Counted from the first letter of the stretch, positions 23,847 through 33,272 are shown. The stretch: 64,000 nt of DNA from Pseudorhizobium pelagicum (GCA_000722615.1 JOKI01000016.1:42627-106626), one strand, 5' to 3'. Notes: a model not told the origin generated them from the sequence alone. Program-made: numbers and translations.

Positions 23847-24866
23847 TCAGCTCAATTGCTTGCCGACAGCCTTCTCCAGGATGGCCCAAGCCTCCTCACC
23901 ATACTTGCTCTTCCAGTCGGCATAAAAGCCGGCACTTCTGAGCTTGTCCTGGAACGCCTTGGAGTCGGGGTTGTTGAACGTCATTCCCTTACTCTCCAGT
24001 TCGCTTTGCACGGTGGCATTCAGGTCCATTACGTCCTTGCGCTGCAGCTCAGCTGCCGCATTGAAATGCTTCGATACGATGTCCTGGAGATCCTCCGGTA
24101 GCGATTGCCAGGCGCGCCGGTTGAGAAGAATCCAGAAGCCGTCCCACATGTGGTTTGTCATCGACACGTACTGCTGGACCTCAAACAGCTTGGCGGTGGA
24201 AATAATCGCCAGTGGGTTCTCCTGGCCGTCCACGACACCAGTCTGCAAAGCGGTGTAGGTTTCTGCGAAATTGATGCTTGCCGGGGCCGATCCGAAGGCG
24301 GTGAACATCGATGTCCACAGCGGACTGACGGGCACCCGGATCTTGAAGCCTTCAAGGTCGGCAGGCGTCGCGATCGGTCCCTTGGACGAGGTGATCTGAC
24401 GAAATCCGTTGTCCCAGATCTTCTCAAGGGTCAGCAATCCCTTCTCCTCGATCTGGCCGCGCACATAGGCACCGAGCTCTCCGTCCATCGCTGGCCAGAC
24501 TTCGTCATAGCTGTTGAAGGCGAAGCCGACGCCATTGAGGGAGGAATTCGGCACCAGGGTCGACAGGATGATCGGCGACAGGCTGAACATCTCGACCCCG
24601 CCGGATCTGATCTGGCTCAACATGTCGGTGTCGGCACCAAGCTGGCTGGATGGGAAGATATTGATCGCCATTCGGCCGCCGGATTCCTCCTGGATCTTCT
24701 CCACTGCCTCCTGCGCGCGCACGTTCATCGGGTGCGTCAGCGTCTGGTTGTTGGCAAACTTATAGGTAAACTCGGCGGCGTTGGCCGATCGTGTGCGAAT
24801 AGAAAAGGTCGTTGCGATACCGGTCGCTGCGGCTCCCAGCATCAGTGTCCTGCGCTTTACGTTCAT
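23847..24866 (-). CDS. dctP: TRAP transporter solute-binding protein (DctP)
   Basis: Periplasmic binding protein for a carboxylate-type substrate, 339 residues. The signal sequence MNVKRRTLMLGAAATG carries a twin-arginine-like motif and ends near SANA. Family stretches are clear: NQTLTHPMNVRAQEAVEKI, DLEGFKIRVP (the region contacting the substrate carboxylate) and ALQTGVVDGQENP. ATG 24864-24866 follows GGGAGGAAG. It is 45 bases downstream of dctQM and 20 upstream of iclR, so one operon. Confidence 0.93.
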   Translation of the reverse strand: MNVKRRTLMLGAAATGIATTFSIRTRSANAAEFTYKFANNQTLTHPMNVRAQEAVEKIQEESGGRMAINIFPSSQLGADTDMLSQIRSGGVEMFSLSPIILSTLVPNSSLNGVGFAFNSYDEVWPAMDGELGAYVRGQIEEKGLLTLEKIWDNGFRQITSSKGPIATPADLEGFKIRVPVSPLWTSMFTAFGSAPASINFAETYTALQTGVVDGQENPLAIISTAKLFEVQQYVSMTNHMWDGFWILLNRRAWQSLPEDLQDIVSKHFNAAAELQRKDVMDLNATVQSELESKGMTFNNPDSKAFQDKLRSAGFYADWKSKYGEEAWAILEKAVGKQLS

Positions 24867-24911
24867 GAAACCTTCCTCCCTTGTTTCAATCCTCATGCAG
24901 CCTCGTCGCCC

Positions 24912-26798
24912 TCAAAGGAAAGCGGTCGAGAAGATCGGTACAGCAGCAATCAGGACGAGGCCGACCAGCAGTGCACCAATGTAGGGCCAGATCGCGCGCA
25001 TCGCCTGGTCAGGCGGCACGTTTCCGATCTTGCAGGCAATATAAAAGCCGATGCCGATCGGCGGTGTCATCAAGCCGATGTTCATCGCGGTGACAACGAC
25101 CATCGCGTAGTGGACGTCATGGATCCCGAGCGAGCGGGCGACAGGAAACATGATCGGCGCCATCAGGACGATGGCCGGCAGACCTTCCAGCACACACCCC
25201 AAGACAAGGAAGATCAGGATGGTGACGCCCATGAACGTCATCCACCCCCCCGGCAGCCCCTGGACTCCGGCCACCAGCTGGGCAGCAAAGCCCGTCTGCG
25301 TCAGCGCCCAAGCCATGGCAGAGGCAGCGCCAAGGATCATCAGGATCGCCCCCGACAAGGCCGCAGTTTCGACGAGCATGGCGTAGAGACGACCGGCGCC
25401 GATTCCGCCGTACAGCACCATGCCAATGACAAGCGCGTAGAGGACGGCGATCGTCGAGACTTCCGTGGCCGTTGCGATGCCCTCGCCGACCGCGGCGCGG
25501 ATGATGAACGGCAGCACAAGCGCCGGCGCGGCGATCAGCAAGGTTTTCTTGATGGTCTCGAACGGGGCACGACGAACACCCTCGGAGGCTTCGTGGCGAG
25601 CTTTCCAACGTGCCAGGACGGCGAGGACCAGAAGCAGCACCATCGCGATTGCAAAGCCAGAGGTGAACAGGCCGGCAATCGAGACGCCTGCAGCCGATCC
25701 CAGAACGATGAGAACAATCGATGGGGGCACCGTCTCGGCCATGGCTGCACCGGTTGCGAGCAGGGCGATCATTTCGGGAGGCTTGTGCCCTCGACGCTTC
25801 ATCTCCGGAAACAGCGCCGGTGCGACCGTTGCCATGTCCGAGACTTTTGAACCGGAGATGCCAGAGACCAGAAACAGCGAGCCGAGCAGCACATAGGACA
25901 TGCCGGCGCGCACGTGTCCGAGCAGCGACGCCAGGAATTCCACGATTGCCTTTCCCATGCCAGTCGCGTCGAGGATGCAGCCGAGCAAGACGAAGATCGG
26001 TACGGACAACAGGACAATGCTGGACATGCCTTCGTCGATCCGGCCGATCATCACAAAGATCGGAACGGATGTGCTGAACGTCAGGAAAGCCAGCGTTCCC
26101 AGGCCGAAGCAGAACGCGATGGGCACCCCGAGGACGAGGAAGAGCGCGACCAGCGCGACAAGGAAGATCGGGATATTCCAGTTGCCAATCGCCCTGAAGC
26201 CAGGCATCAGCAACCAAAGCATTGCCGTCGCCACGGCGATGACGGCGATGCAGGCCGCGACTGTGACAAGGCTTGTGTCACGAAGCGCGTGGAAAAGAGA
26301 CAAGGCCAGCATCAAGGCGATGCCGACGGGAAGCGCCGAGGCGCGCCAGCTCATCGGGATGTTCAGCGCCGCTGAGGTGATGAAGACCTCCTCCATGGCA
26401 TATTCCACAGCGGGGCGCAGCATAGCGCCGAGAAACAGCGTCACGAGCAGCAACGCGAGCGTGTCGACGCGTTGGCGGGATCGTTCAGGGAGGAAGTTGA
26501 CAAACAGGGTGAGGCGGAGGTGCTCGCTGCGATCTATGGCAAGAGCCGCTCCCAACATCGCCAGCCAGAGAAAAGAGAGGGAGGCGACTTCATCGATCCA
26601 GATGATCGGGAGGGAAAACAGGTAGCGCGAAACGACGCCGATAAACAACAGGGCGATGATGACCACGAGCAGCAAAGCCGCCGCTGCCTCGACCGGCCGC
26701 ATCCAGGGGGACGAGGTTCGCGGCGGGTCGAGCGTCTCCAGCCCACCGAGCAGAAACTCGTCGGCGTCGCTGCCTGCTGCCTTCTCAATGCCCCCCAC
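24912..26798 (-). CDS. dctM: TRAP transporter fused DctQM membrane subunit
   Basis: A 628-residue fusion of the small (DctQ) and large (DctM) TRAP membrane components. Residues about 30-165 have four hydrophobic helices with the DctQ pattern WIDEVASLSFLWLAMLGAA; from about 205 the DctM domain runs through GVPIAFCFGLG, GISGSKVSDMATVAP, MAETVPPSIVLIVLGS and the ending MTPPIGIGFYIACKIG. Together with DctP it forms a sodium- or proton-driven, ATP-independent importer. First of the TRAP genes on the minus strand, 283 bases after the SDR gene. Confidence 0.93.
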   Translation of the reverse strand: MGGIEKAAGSDADEFLLGGLETLDPPRTSSPWMRPVEAAAALLLVVIIALLFIGVVSRYLFSLPIIWIDEVASLSFLWLAMLGAALAIDRSEHLRLTLFVNFLPERSRQRVDTLALLLVTLFLGAMLRPAVEYAMEEVFITSAALNIPMSWRASALPVGIALMLALSLFHALRDTSLVTVAACIAVIAVATAMLWLLMPGFRAIGNWNIPIFLVALVALFLVLGVPIAFCFGLGTLAFLTFSTSVPIFVMIGRIDEGMSSIVLLSVPIFVLLGCILDATGMGKAIVEFLASLLGHVRAGMSYVLLGSLFLVSGISGSKVSDMATVAPALFPEMKRRGHKPPEMIALLATGAAMAETVPPSIVLIVLGSAAGVSIAGLFTSGFAIAMVLLLVLAVLARWKARHEASEGVRRAPFETIKKTLLIAAPALVLPFIIRAAVGEGIATATEVSTIAVLYALVIGMVLYGGIGAGRLYAMLVETAALSGAILMILGAASAMAWALTQTGFAAQLVAGVQGLPGGWMTFMGVTILIFLVLGCVLEGLPAIVLMAPIMFPVARSLGIHDVHYAMVVVTAMNIGLMTPPIGIGFYIACKIGNVPPDQAMRAIWPYIGALLVGLVLIAAVPIFSTAFL

Positions 26799-27030
26799 GC
26801 ATCCACCTCCTCAATGGCACTGCGGCTTGGAAAGCGAGCGGACATCGGCGAGATCGGGCGCTCCTCAACACCCTGGACACGAGACCCTGACCTCTCCCGA
26901 CGGCTCCTCCTGCCGCCTTCGATCCACATGGTGGACCGTCACCCTTCGTTCCTGCGTTGAGCAGTTAAGCCGGGATAAGAGGCGGTGGCAAGTAATTATT
27001 GACCCGTCGCTGGTACTTCAGGAGAGACTG

Positions 27031-27045
27031 TTCCACCTTGTGGAA
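27031..27045. promoter_or_regulatory. Palindrome TTCCAC-N3-GTGGAA upstream of the TRAP operon
   Basis: A perfect 6+6 palindrome in the 283-base gap between the SDR stop (27082) and the dctQM start (26798), about 230 bases ahead of dctQM. IclR-family operators are often short palindromes of this kind, and an iclR gene lies in this operon, so it is a candidate operator (inference from position and symmetry only). Confidence 0.4.
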
Positions 27046-27081
27046 TGACCGCGTTCGGATGATTGTCAAAGAGTGGTCGGA

Positions 27082-27888
27082 TCAGGACCCCAGGCTTCCA
27101 CTCACAGTGACGTGCATGCCGCCATCGATCGGCAGCTCGACACCGGTGATGAACTTTGCTTCGTCCGAGGCCAGAAATACCGAAGCCCAGGCGACGTCCC
27201 AACCATCGCCCTGCCGCTTCATCGGCGACAGTGCATCCCGCTTTGCCTTCATTTCTTCAGGAGAGCCATAGTAGCCGCTGATCTGTTTTTGAATGTGCGG
27301 CGTGTCCATCAGGCCCGGCATGATGGTGTTCGCGCGAATACCCTTGTCAGCAAACTCGATGGCGATCGCACGGGTAAAATGATTGAGCCCGGCCTTCGAG
27401 GCATAATAGGAGATATAGGGATAGCCCGTCCAGCGGATCGCGGCGAGCGAAGAGATGTTGATGATGGCCCCCTTGCCCTGTCGTTCCATCACGGGAAGCA
27501 CTGTTCTGCACGTCAGGAAGGCACTGGTGAGGTTGACATCAAGCACCCGCTTCCAGCTTTCCTCTGTTGCATCGGCGCCGCCTCCTGGAAGGTTGATGCC
27601 GACATTGTTGTGGAGGACGTCGATGCGACGGTACGCCTCCACAGTTCGCTCAACAGCCGAACGAACCTCGTCTGCCTTGGTCACGTCCGCGGCAACGGCG
27701 AGCCCCGTGCCGCCCTCGGCAACGACCATCTCCAATGTGGCCTCTGCCGCATCGCGGCTGATGTCGACACAGATGACGCTCGCACCCTCCCGCGCATAGG
27801 CAACCGCTGCCGCGTTGCCATTCCCCCACCCCGGCCCGACGGACCCGGCACCGAAAACCAACACGACCTTGTCCTTCATCCGGTCCAT
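27082..27888 (-). CDS. Short-chain dehydrogenase/reductase
   Basis: A 268-residue classical SDR using NAD(P). The cofactor loop is a variant, GAGSVGPGWGNG; the catalytic set is NISS with YYASKAG (Tyr-x-x-x-Lys), and the tail ITGVELPIDGGM is typical. ATG 27886-27888 follows GGAGG by 8 nt; the frame is open to 27972. It reads towards the TRAP operon on the same strand, 283 bases before it, so a shared substrate pathway (alcohol or keto-acid oxidation) is plausible but unproven. Confidence 0.9.
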   Translation of the reverse strand: MDRMKDKVVLVFGAGSVGPGWGNGNAAAVAYAREGASVICVDISRDAAEATLEMVVAEGGTGLAVAADVTKADEVRSAVERTVEAYRRIDVLHNNVGINLPGGGADATEESWKRVLDVNLTSAFLTCRTVLPVMERQGKGAIINISSLAAIRWTGYPYISYYASKAGLNHFTRAIAIEFADKGIRANTIMPGLMDTPHIQKQISGYYGSPEEMKAKRDALSPMKRQGDGWDVAWASVFLASDEAKFITGVELPIDGGMHVTVSGSLGS

Positions 27889-28590
27889 AGACCAATCCTC
27901 CCAGGCGATGATGCGCGACGTCAGAATAGTCATCGCAGGTGCCGTGTCTATTCCAAGGTTCAGGACCGGCACTCTTCACACGGCGCAGACATATATATCC
28001 GGGTGACCGGTGCCGGTCCGGTCGTCGCGGCAGCGGTTTTTCGCCTTTTTGCCGAGCGTCGTGATCAGATCCCGACATCGACCAGCTGGCGTGCAAGGTG
28101 CGGCGAGCCGATGTGCAGCAGGCAACGGCCGCAGGGCGTGGGTGTGGAGCGAGCAGGCGTGCAGACTATCGCTGAGGCCGCCACGGCGCGCCACAACACT
28201 GCGCCTGCGATTGAAGCTCTGCGCTCCGGACGGACCTTCGGATTGGATCGTCAGCAGCGTCGTCACCGCCATGGCTCCTGTGACGGAGCCTGCGTAGATG
28301 CTGGCAGGCAACTCCGGGCCCTCCGGACCTGAGAAGCAGCACGAGGCACCCAGAGCAGTAAGGCGCAAGGAAGCGCAAGCAGAGACTGGCGCCCTCGCCG
28401 TCGTTGTCGGCTCCAGTCAGCCCGTTGAGGTCCCGCCCCATAGAAGACCGCAAGCTTGGACGATTCTCCCGCTTGCTGAGACGTCAGGCGAAGCTCGCGC
28501 GGGCACCTTAGACGGAAACCTTCGGGAACGTCTGCGGATGCAGGCAATGGCCGTTGAGGAGCAGCCGTCGCCGCTTCGGCCCTTCGTCCG
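27889..28590. other. Gap upstream of the SDR gene, no recognisable gene
   Basis: About 700 bases. The left end should carry the SDR promoter on the minus strand. The rest has overlapping arginine-rich open stretches on both strands, none with a family signature or ribosome site. Confidence 0.45.
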
Positions 28591-28746
28591 GTGACGGCAC
28601 ATTGCCTCATTTGCAGAGCACCTCGCGATGGCTCCCCGTCAGCCAAGCATCTCATCTTCGTTGACCGCCACTTGAACGACAGGTTGGAGGCTCTGCTGCA
28701 GCAGGAGGAAATCGTCATCGGAGCAACCGATGTCCCACGCCTGTGA
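28591..28746 (+). CDS. Possible 51-residue protein with HCxxC motif
   Basis: From GTG 28591 the frame encodes VTAHCLICRAPRDG, then HLIFVDRHLNDRLEALLQQ and EEIVIGATDVPRL. Third codon positions are mostly G or C, as in the real genes here, and the composition looks protein-like. The HCxxC start could bind metal. No clear ribosome site is visible, and the upstream frame continues only about 30 codons. It overlaps the end of the convergent RNase H gene by 32 bases. I do not recognise the family; it may be the tail of a decayed gene. Confidence 0.33.
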   Translation: MTAHCLICRAPRDGSPSAKHLIFVDRHLNDRLEALLQQEEIVIGATDVPRL

Positions 28747-29215
28747 CGTGGCTCCTCGCCAAGCTGTCGGCGTCTTCGTTGCCGCCGACGCCGGAATGCC
28801 CCTTGCACCATGCGACCGTCACGTTCGGGTTCTGGTCGAGCAGGAGGTCAAGCGTCTGCCAAAGCGCGGCGTCGGGGATCTGGCGGCGCCTCGCGCGCGG
28901 GTTCGGATCGATTCGCTTCCAGCCGTTGTTGCGCCATATCATTCTCCACGCATGACAACCTTCGACGACATGATGGGAGTCCGTCCAGAGGATGGATGCT
29001 CGTCCAGGCCAAGATGCTGCGACCCAGGCGAGAGCCTGAACCACGGCTTTCAGCTCGAGGGAGTTGTTCGACCGGCCGTTGCTGCTGCCGTGTTCGCGGT
29101 GGACAGGCAGGCCGCCTTCGAAGCCGACGAAGCTCCATCCTCCCGATCCGGACGTTGCATCAAAAGAGCCGTCCGTGAAGACGTGGCGCTCACGGGTCGG
29201 AGGGGAAATCTGCAT
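28715..29215 (-). CDS. RNase HI-family protein
   Basis: A 166-residue RNase H fold that cuts RNA in RNA-DNA hybrids. The four acidic residues are in place: D15 (VFTDGS), E54 (SLELKAV), D79 (LWTDSHH) and D150 (GNEDADSLAR), with the flexible-loop histidine in KGHSG. The gene frame is open to GTG 29278, but that would add a hydrophobic N-terminus not found in the family; ATG 29213-29215 suffices for the domain, with no strong ribosome site for either. It stands alone and may be a second, accessory rnh. Confidence 0.82.
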   Translation of the reverse strand: MQISPPTRERHVFTDGSFDATSGSGGWSFVGFEGGLPVHREHGSSNGRSNNSLELKAVVQALAWVAASWPGRASILWTDSHHVVEGCHAWRMIWRNNGWKRIDPNPRARRRQIPDAALWQTLDLLLDQNPNVTVAWCKGHSGVGGNEDADSLARSHVTGVGHRLLR

Positions 29216-29278
29216 GACGTAGCCGATGATGTTGCCAATCGTGAAGACCAATATCATGCCGCGCACCTGGAAGGACAC

Positions 29279-30094
29279 TCCATTCGTTTGTGCTTCTCCG
29301 GCTGCCGCCTGTAAATCCGAACGATACGCAAGATTGCATGCGCACAGGGCACCGGAAGGTCACAGGCGAGGAGCACGCCGTCCAGTCGGCTTTTGAGTGC
29401 GTCTGCGTTCCCGACCTGCCTGGCAGCGGCTTCGACCCCCCTTGCTCGCCCGGGACAGATCTCAGTCATAGGTGCGGGTGGAAAGGAGGAGGAGCGGCTG
29501 TGGCTGGCCTAGGCGTTTGCGAGTTCGCCGCTTTGCCCAATGCTTGCGGGCCTACGGCCAGGGCAGACAGGGCGGCCAGCTTGTGGCGGTCGACGAGACC
29601 CCGGCGATCAACCCTTGAGGATCATTCTGGCGACCGCTTTGGGACCGACATCCTTCCCATCCATTTCCAGCATGGCTAGAAGGTAGGCCGGACTCATTGT
29701 CGCCAGATCGTCAGGACAGAGGATGTGCCGGAAACAACGGGCTGAGTGCGGATGCATCGCTCGCCTGCATGGCATGGGGCGAGAGGTCATCTCCCTGCCG
29801 TCGACGCCCGTGGCACATGTCGACGACGAGAGACAGTACGCCGCACGAACAGAGACGTCGTCCTCAAATGACATGCGGTTTGCCGGTACTATTGCTCCGG
29901 TGAATGGTTGGCCGCAGAACAGGGAATGAAAAGGTGTGTCTTGTGCCAATCGTGCGGCAGGCCTGGGGCAGTTGTCGGCGGCCGATGAGCGTCGTGTGGT
30001 CTTGATGGAAGGCTGGCTTGCAGGAGGAGATGATACGGTATGGCACCGAAACGCAACTGGCTCATTTCTCCCGCCACTGAACGGAAGAACTTTC
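29279..30094. other. Gap between RNase H and the LOV relic, no recognisable gene
   Basis: About 815 bases. The longest open frames here (71 and 166 codons, minus strand) lack ribosome sites and known motifs; the second overlaps the start of the LOV relic. The right end should hold the promoter of the truncated LOV gene. Confidence 0.4.
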
Positions 30095-30373
30095 ATGTAC
30101 GAGACCAAAAAGGCCCGAACTGCCCAGGATGCAGGTGACCGTTTGGTGGCGGGTCATGCCTCTGAGGACCCCTTTCCTGCGGCTTTCAAGGCAACACGCA
30201 TGCCGATGATCATCACCGATCCCCGGCAGGACGACAATCCGATCATCTTCTCCAACCGCGCATTCTCGGAACTGACAGGATACTCCCAGCAAGAGCTTGT
30301 GGGTCGAAACTGTCGGCTACTCCAAGGGCCGGGACGATCGTTAGAGAGTACCTCCCAAGCGGGCTCAGGGTGA
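30095..30373 (+). pseudogene. LOV-domain photoreceptor kinase, truncated after the flavin cysteine
   Basis: ATG 30095 has GGAAG 8 nt upstream and begins a normal LOV histidine kinase: [33 protein letters not shown], then GRNCRLLQG, which contains the cysteine that forms the blue-light flavin adduct. Homology stops immediately after LLQGP (about 30330); 14 unrelated codons follow to a TGA. The rest of the LOV fold and the kinase are missing, so it is a 3'-truncated relic with an apparently intact translation start. Confidence 0.72.
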
Positions 30374-30452
30374 CCCCTCGCTTTCTCCATCATCAATCTT
30401 CGCCACTAGCCGAGCTGGCGTTGCCGGGATGAGAATTGTATCGATACCGACG

Positions 30453-32429
30453 CTAGGCCCTTGCGTATCCTGACATTCTCGCGCGCATCGTGCTGACGGG
30501 GGCGGGCCGGCCCAGATAGTATCCCTGACCCAGATCGACCTGCAATCGGTGCAGCAGGGCCAGATGCTCTTCCGTCTCGATCCCTTCGACGAGGATCCTC
30601 GCCCCGATATTGCGCGCGAGCGTGACAATGTCGGTCAGCATCACCGCTCCCTTCGATGTCCCCGACCCATGGAGGAACGACTTGTCGATCTTGACGCAGT
30701 CGAAGTCGATCAGCCGCAGCCAGGACAGGCCGGCAAAGCCCGTCCCGAAGTCGTCGAGCCAGATCTTGATGCCAAGGCTCTTGAGGTCGCTGATGCAGCG
30801 CAACAGGCTTGACTGGATCTCCAGGTCCTGGCCTTCGGTGATCTCGAACGCCAGGCGGTCGCCGCCAATGCCAAATTCACTCAGCGTCAGCGCCACCCAG
30901 GCCGCAAAACCCGGCATCTGCAACTGCAGCGGCGAGACATTGACGCTGACGACCAAAGCCTTGTCCCGGACCAGGATATCTTCGCAGGCCCTGCGGATTG
31001 CCCACTGCCCGAGTTCGATGATCGCACCGGTGCGCTCGGCGACCGGGATGAAGGTGGACGGCGAGATAGGCGCCCCATCCAACATGCGCAGGCGCATGAG
31101 CGCTTCCACAGCAGCGGTTTGGCCGCCGGACAGGTCCTGTACCGGCTGATAGACCATCGACACCAGATCCTGTGCGATCGCGATCTTCAACAAGGCCGCG
31201 ATGTTCTCGCTGTCATCGCTGTTGTTTGGATCATCGGGGTCAAAGAGCTTGACGCAATTTCGGCCGGCAGCCTTGGCGCTGTAGAGCGCCCGGTCAGCCT
31301 GGTGGATGACCTTCTCCACTCTCGGAGCGCTGCCGTCCTTGGTCAGGGCTGCGCCGACGCTGACTGTCACCGTCGCCGTCCCGTCTCGCCGCTGTTCGTG
31401 GCGCAGCGCAAGACCTTCAACAGCGCCGCGAATGACTTCGGCAAACGCCGCGACGTCCTCATCCCGGTTCAGGCCGACAACGACGATAAACTCCTCGCCG
31501 CCGTAGCGACCAAGGGCGGCGCCATGGCGCGTGGAAAGGTCCCGGAGTGCACCGGCCACGCGCACCAGACAACGATCACCGTCGAGATGGCCATAGTAGT
31601 CGTTGTATTTCTTGAAGAAGTCGACATCGATCAGGAAGACTGCAAAGGGGGTCGCAGCACTTTGCCACTTGCGCCAGGACTCGCGCAATGTCGCGTCGAT
31701 GGCACGGCGGTTGGCAAGACCGGTCAGGGGATCGGTATTGGACAGTCTCAGCAGTTCTTCCCCTCGCTCAGCCGCCTCCACCTGTCGGGCCTTCGCCGCC
31801 AGGGCGTTGAGAAAGACGTGGTAGCGCTCGTGGTTCAGCTTCCAGTTTACGTAGGAGGTGAAGATGAAGCAGGAGAGGCAGAAGATCCCGAAGGTGAGCT
31901 TGTAAACCTGCTCATCCTGCGGAAACGACAGCAAGGCGAAAAAAAACAGGAGGACGATGATCGCCGATGCGATCAAGGACAGGCGGAAGGAAAAATTGAA
32001 GAACAGGCCGATGCTCATCATGAAGATGGCGCCGAACACCATGTAGTATGACATGATCTCGGTCTGAGCGGTCAAAAGGGCGGTTGAAACCCAGCCACCA
32101 TAAGCAAGGACAAGGGCCAGTGCTGCCGTGGCGTCAATCGCGTCGGCACTGCCGCCGCGGCGTACCTGCCATTCCATTGCCGCCAGCATGATGGCGGAAA
32201 TGATGAACCGGGTTGTGACCGTGATGGAGGCGACATCGGGGATCAGCAGGAGATCGCTGATCGAAAATAGCACATAGACCAGGACCGCAATCCATAGCCC
32301 CTGACGCGTCGTTTGCCTTCGCGGATCGGCCAGATGCTCTCGGTAGAGAGCCCGAAGCATGGCGTTCGGCTGCCCACGCGGGTTGCGCGGCACATCACGA
32401 TAGATGGCGTCTGTCACTGTGTGCATCAT
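30453..32429 (-). CDS. Membrane GGDEF-EAL protein (c-di-GMP synthase/phosphodiesterase)
   Basis: 658 residues: about six membrane helices in residues 40-205, a short coiled segment, a GGDEF domain with RYGGEEF, and an EAL domain. The GGDEF half lacks the RxxD inhibitory site five residues before GGEEF. The EAL half keeps its catalytic set: VEALMRL, SVNVSPLQ, FEITE, IWLDDFGTG, KIDKSF, VEGIET and QGYYLGRP, so phosphodiesterase activity is likely and cyclase activity possible. ATG 32427-32429 follows GGAG by 5 nt. The membrane part has no named sensor that I recognise. It could feed c-di-GMP levels seen by the PilZ domain of BcsA at 51 kb (inference). Confidence 0.9.
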   Translation of the reverse strand: MMHTVTDAIYRDVPRNPRGQPNAMLRALYREHLADPRRQTTRQGLWIAVLVYVLFSISDLLLIPDVASITVTTRFIISAIMLAAMEWQVRRGGSADAIDATAALALVLAYGGWVSTALLTAQTEIMSYYMVFGAIFMMSIGLFFNFSFRLSLIASAIIVLLFFFALLSFPQDEQVYKLTFGIFCLSCFIFTSYVNWKLNHERYHVFLNALAAKARQVEAAERGEELLRLSNTDPLTGLANRRAIDATLRESWRKWQSAATPFAVFLIDVDFFKKYNDYYGHLDGDRCLVRVAGALRDLSTRHGAALGRYGGEEFIVVVGLNRDEDVAAFAEVIRGAVEGLALRHEQRRDGTATVTVSVGAALTKDGSAPRVEKVIHQADRALYSAKAAGRNCVKLFDPDDPNNSDDSENIAALLKIAIAQDLVSMVYQPVQDLSGGQTAAVEALMRLRMLDGAPISPSTFIPVAERTGAIIELGQWAIRRACEDILVRDKALVVSVNVSPLQLQMPGFAAWVALTLSEFGIGGDRLAFEITEGQDLEIQSSLLRCISDLKSLGIKIWLDDFGTGFAGLSWLRLIDFDCVKIDKSFLHGSGTSKGAVMLTDIVTLARNIGARILVEGIETEEHLALLHRLQVDLGQGYYLGRPAPVSTMRARMSGYARA

Positions 32430-33020
32430 GCACGCTCCACCGCTTTCACTGCTGTGGTTGTCATCGTCGTAGTTGCTCAAGGCCGTTGCTGTGTGCAGGC
32501 CTGCAGCTCCGGTTCGACGGTATGTCCTATCAGGCAAACCAAATGCAGGAGCAAAAAATGCTGAACGAGCTTAACGGTCTACTGATACGCGCTGCCAGCA
32601 GGTGAGCCGCAGCGTCGCGAGCACGCGGGCCTCGACCGTGGCACACTTCTTTCGGAACCTTCCGGCCTCCTCTTCATTCACGCCAGGCGTCGTCTCGGCG
32701 ACGCATCAGGAACGCGCGGTTCACTCATTGGTGTTTCCGAGCCGGGCGTTCCTCGTTATGCGACCAGTGGCTCCTGCGTCTTCGCCAGACCGGCAAGGAG
32801 CGCCGTGCCATCGCTCCGTTTCAATGGCATATTTCATTGCTGAAGCAGTTCAGGGGGTTCGAAGAACCGCCTGAACTGAATATCGAAGCGGGTTGCCTTG
32901 GAGGCAGGCCCGAGAATGGGATCAAGCGCCGCTACATGAGCGGAGTGAGGCGGGAAAAGTGTCGGGTTGGTTTGCTACCCACATCTGTGATAATGTGAGT
33001 TTGTAACTTTGGATGTTTCC
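32430..33020. other. Gap between GGDEF-EAL gene and TA pair
   Basis: About 590 bases between divergent genes. It must contain the GGDEF-EAL promoter (left) and the toxin-antitoxin promoter (right). A strong imperfect hairpin lies at 32846-32878 (separate entry). No coding stretch with a recognisable family was found. Confidence 0.45.
32846..32878. repeat. Long hairpin, 14 paired bases with one mismatch
   Basis: CAGTTCAGG (32846-32854) pairs with CCTGAACTG (32870-32878), then after one G-G mismatch GGTTC pairs with GAACC around a GAA loop. There is no T-run on either side, so it is not an ordinary intrinsic terminator. It could be an operator, an IS end relic or a structured RNA element. Confidence 0.55.
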
Positions 33021-33272
33021 ATGAGCCGCCTGACCATCGATATGACGGACCAACAGCACCAAAGCCTTAAGGCGCTGGCGGCATTGCAGGGCAAGACCAT
33101 CAAGCATTACGCTCTGGAACGCTTGTTTCCCGGCGACGCTGAGGCCGATCAGGCAATGCGGGAGCTTAGGGAGCTCCTCAGAAATCGCATCAATGATGGG
33201 CTTTCGGGGAAGGTGTCGACCAAGAGCATCGGTGAAATTCTCGATGAAGAACTCGGCGAGTATCACGCTTGA
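33021..33272 (+). CDS. Antitoxin of a ParD/ParE-type pair
   Basis: An 83-residue protein with an N-terminal ribbon-helix-helix-like start (SRLTIDMTDQQHQSLKALA) followed by a helical toxin-binding tail (KVSTKSIGEILDEEL), typical of the antitoxin preceding ParE toxins. ATG 33021 is chosen; a TTG at 33009 is in frame but less likely. The next gene starts on its stop codon (TTGA overlap), the usual coupling of such modules. Autoregulation at its promoter is expected; no obvious palindrome was found. Confidence 0.8.
   Translation: MSRLTIDMTDQQHQSLKALAALQGKTIKHYALERLFPGDAEADQAMRELRELLRNRINDGLSGKVSTKSIGEILDEELGEYHA

Noticed and set aside
24105-25850. 581-codon plus-strand ORF
   Set aside because: Antisense to dctP and dctQM; rich in Arg, Asp, His and Gln without any domain pattern. 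The TRAP genes explain the region.
29608-30108. 166-codon minus-strand ORF
   Set aside because: Overlaps the LOV start, has no ribosome site or recognised domain, and its Cys/Ser/Pro-rich composition looks random.
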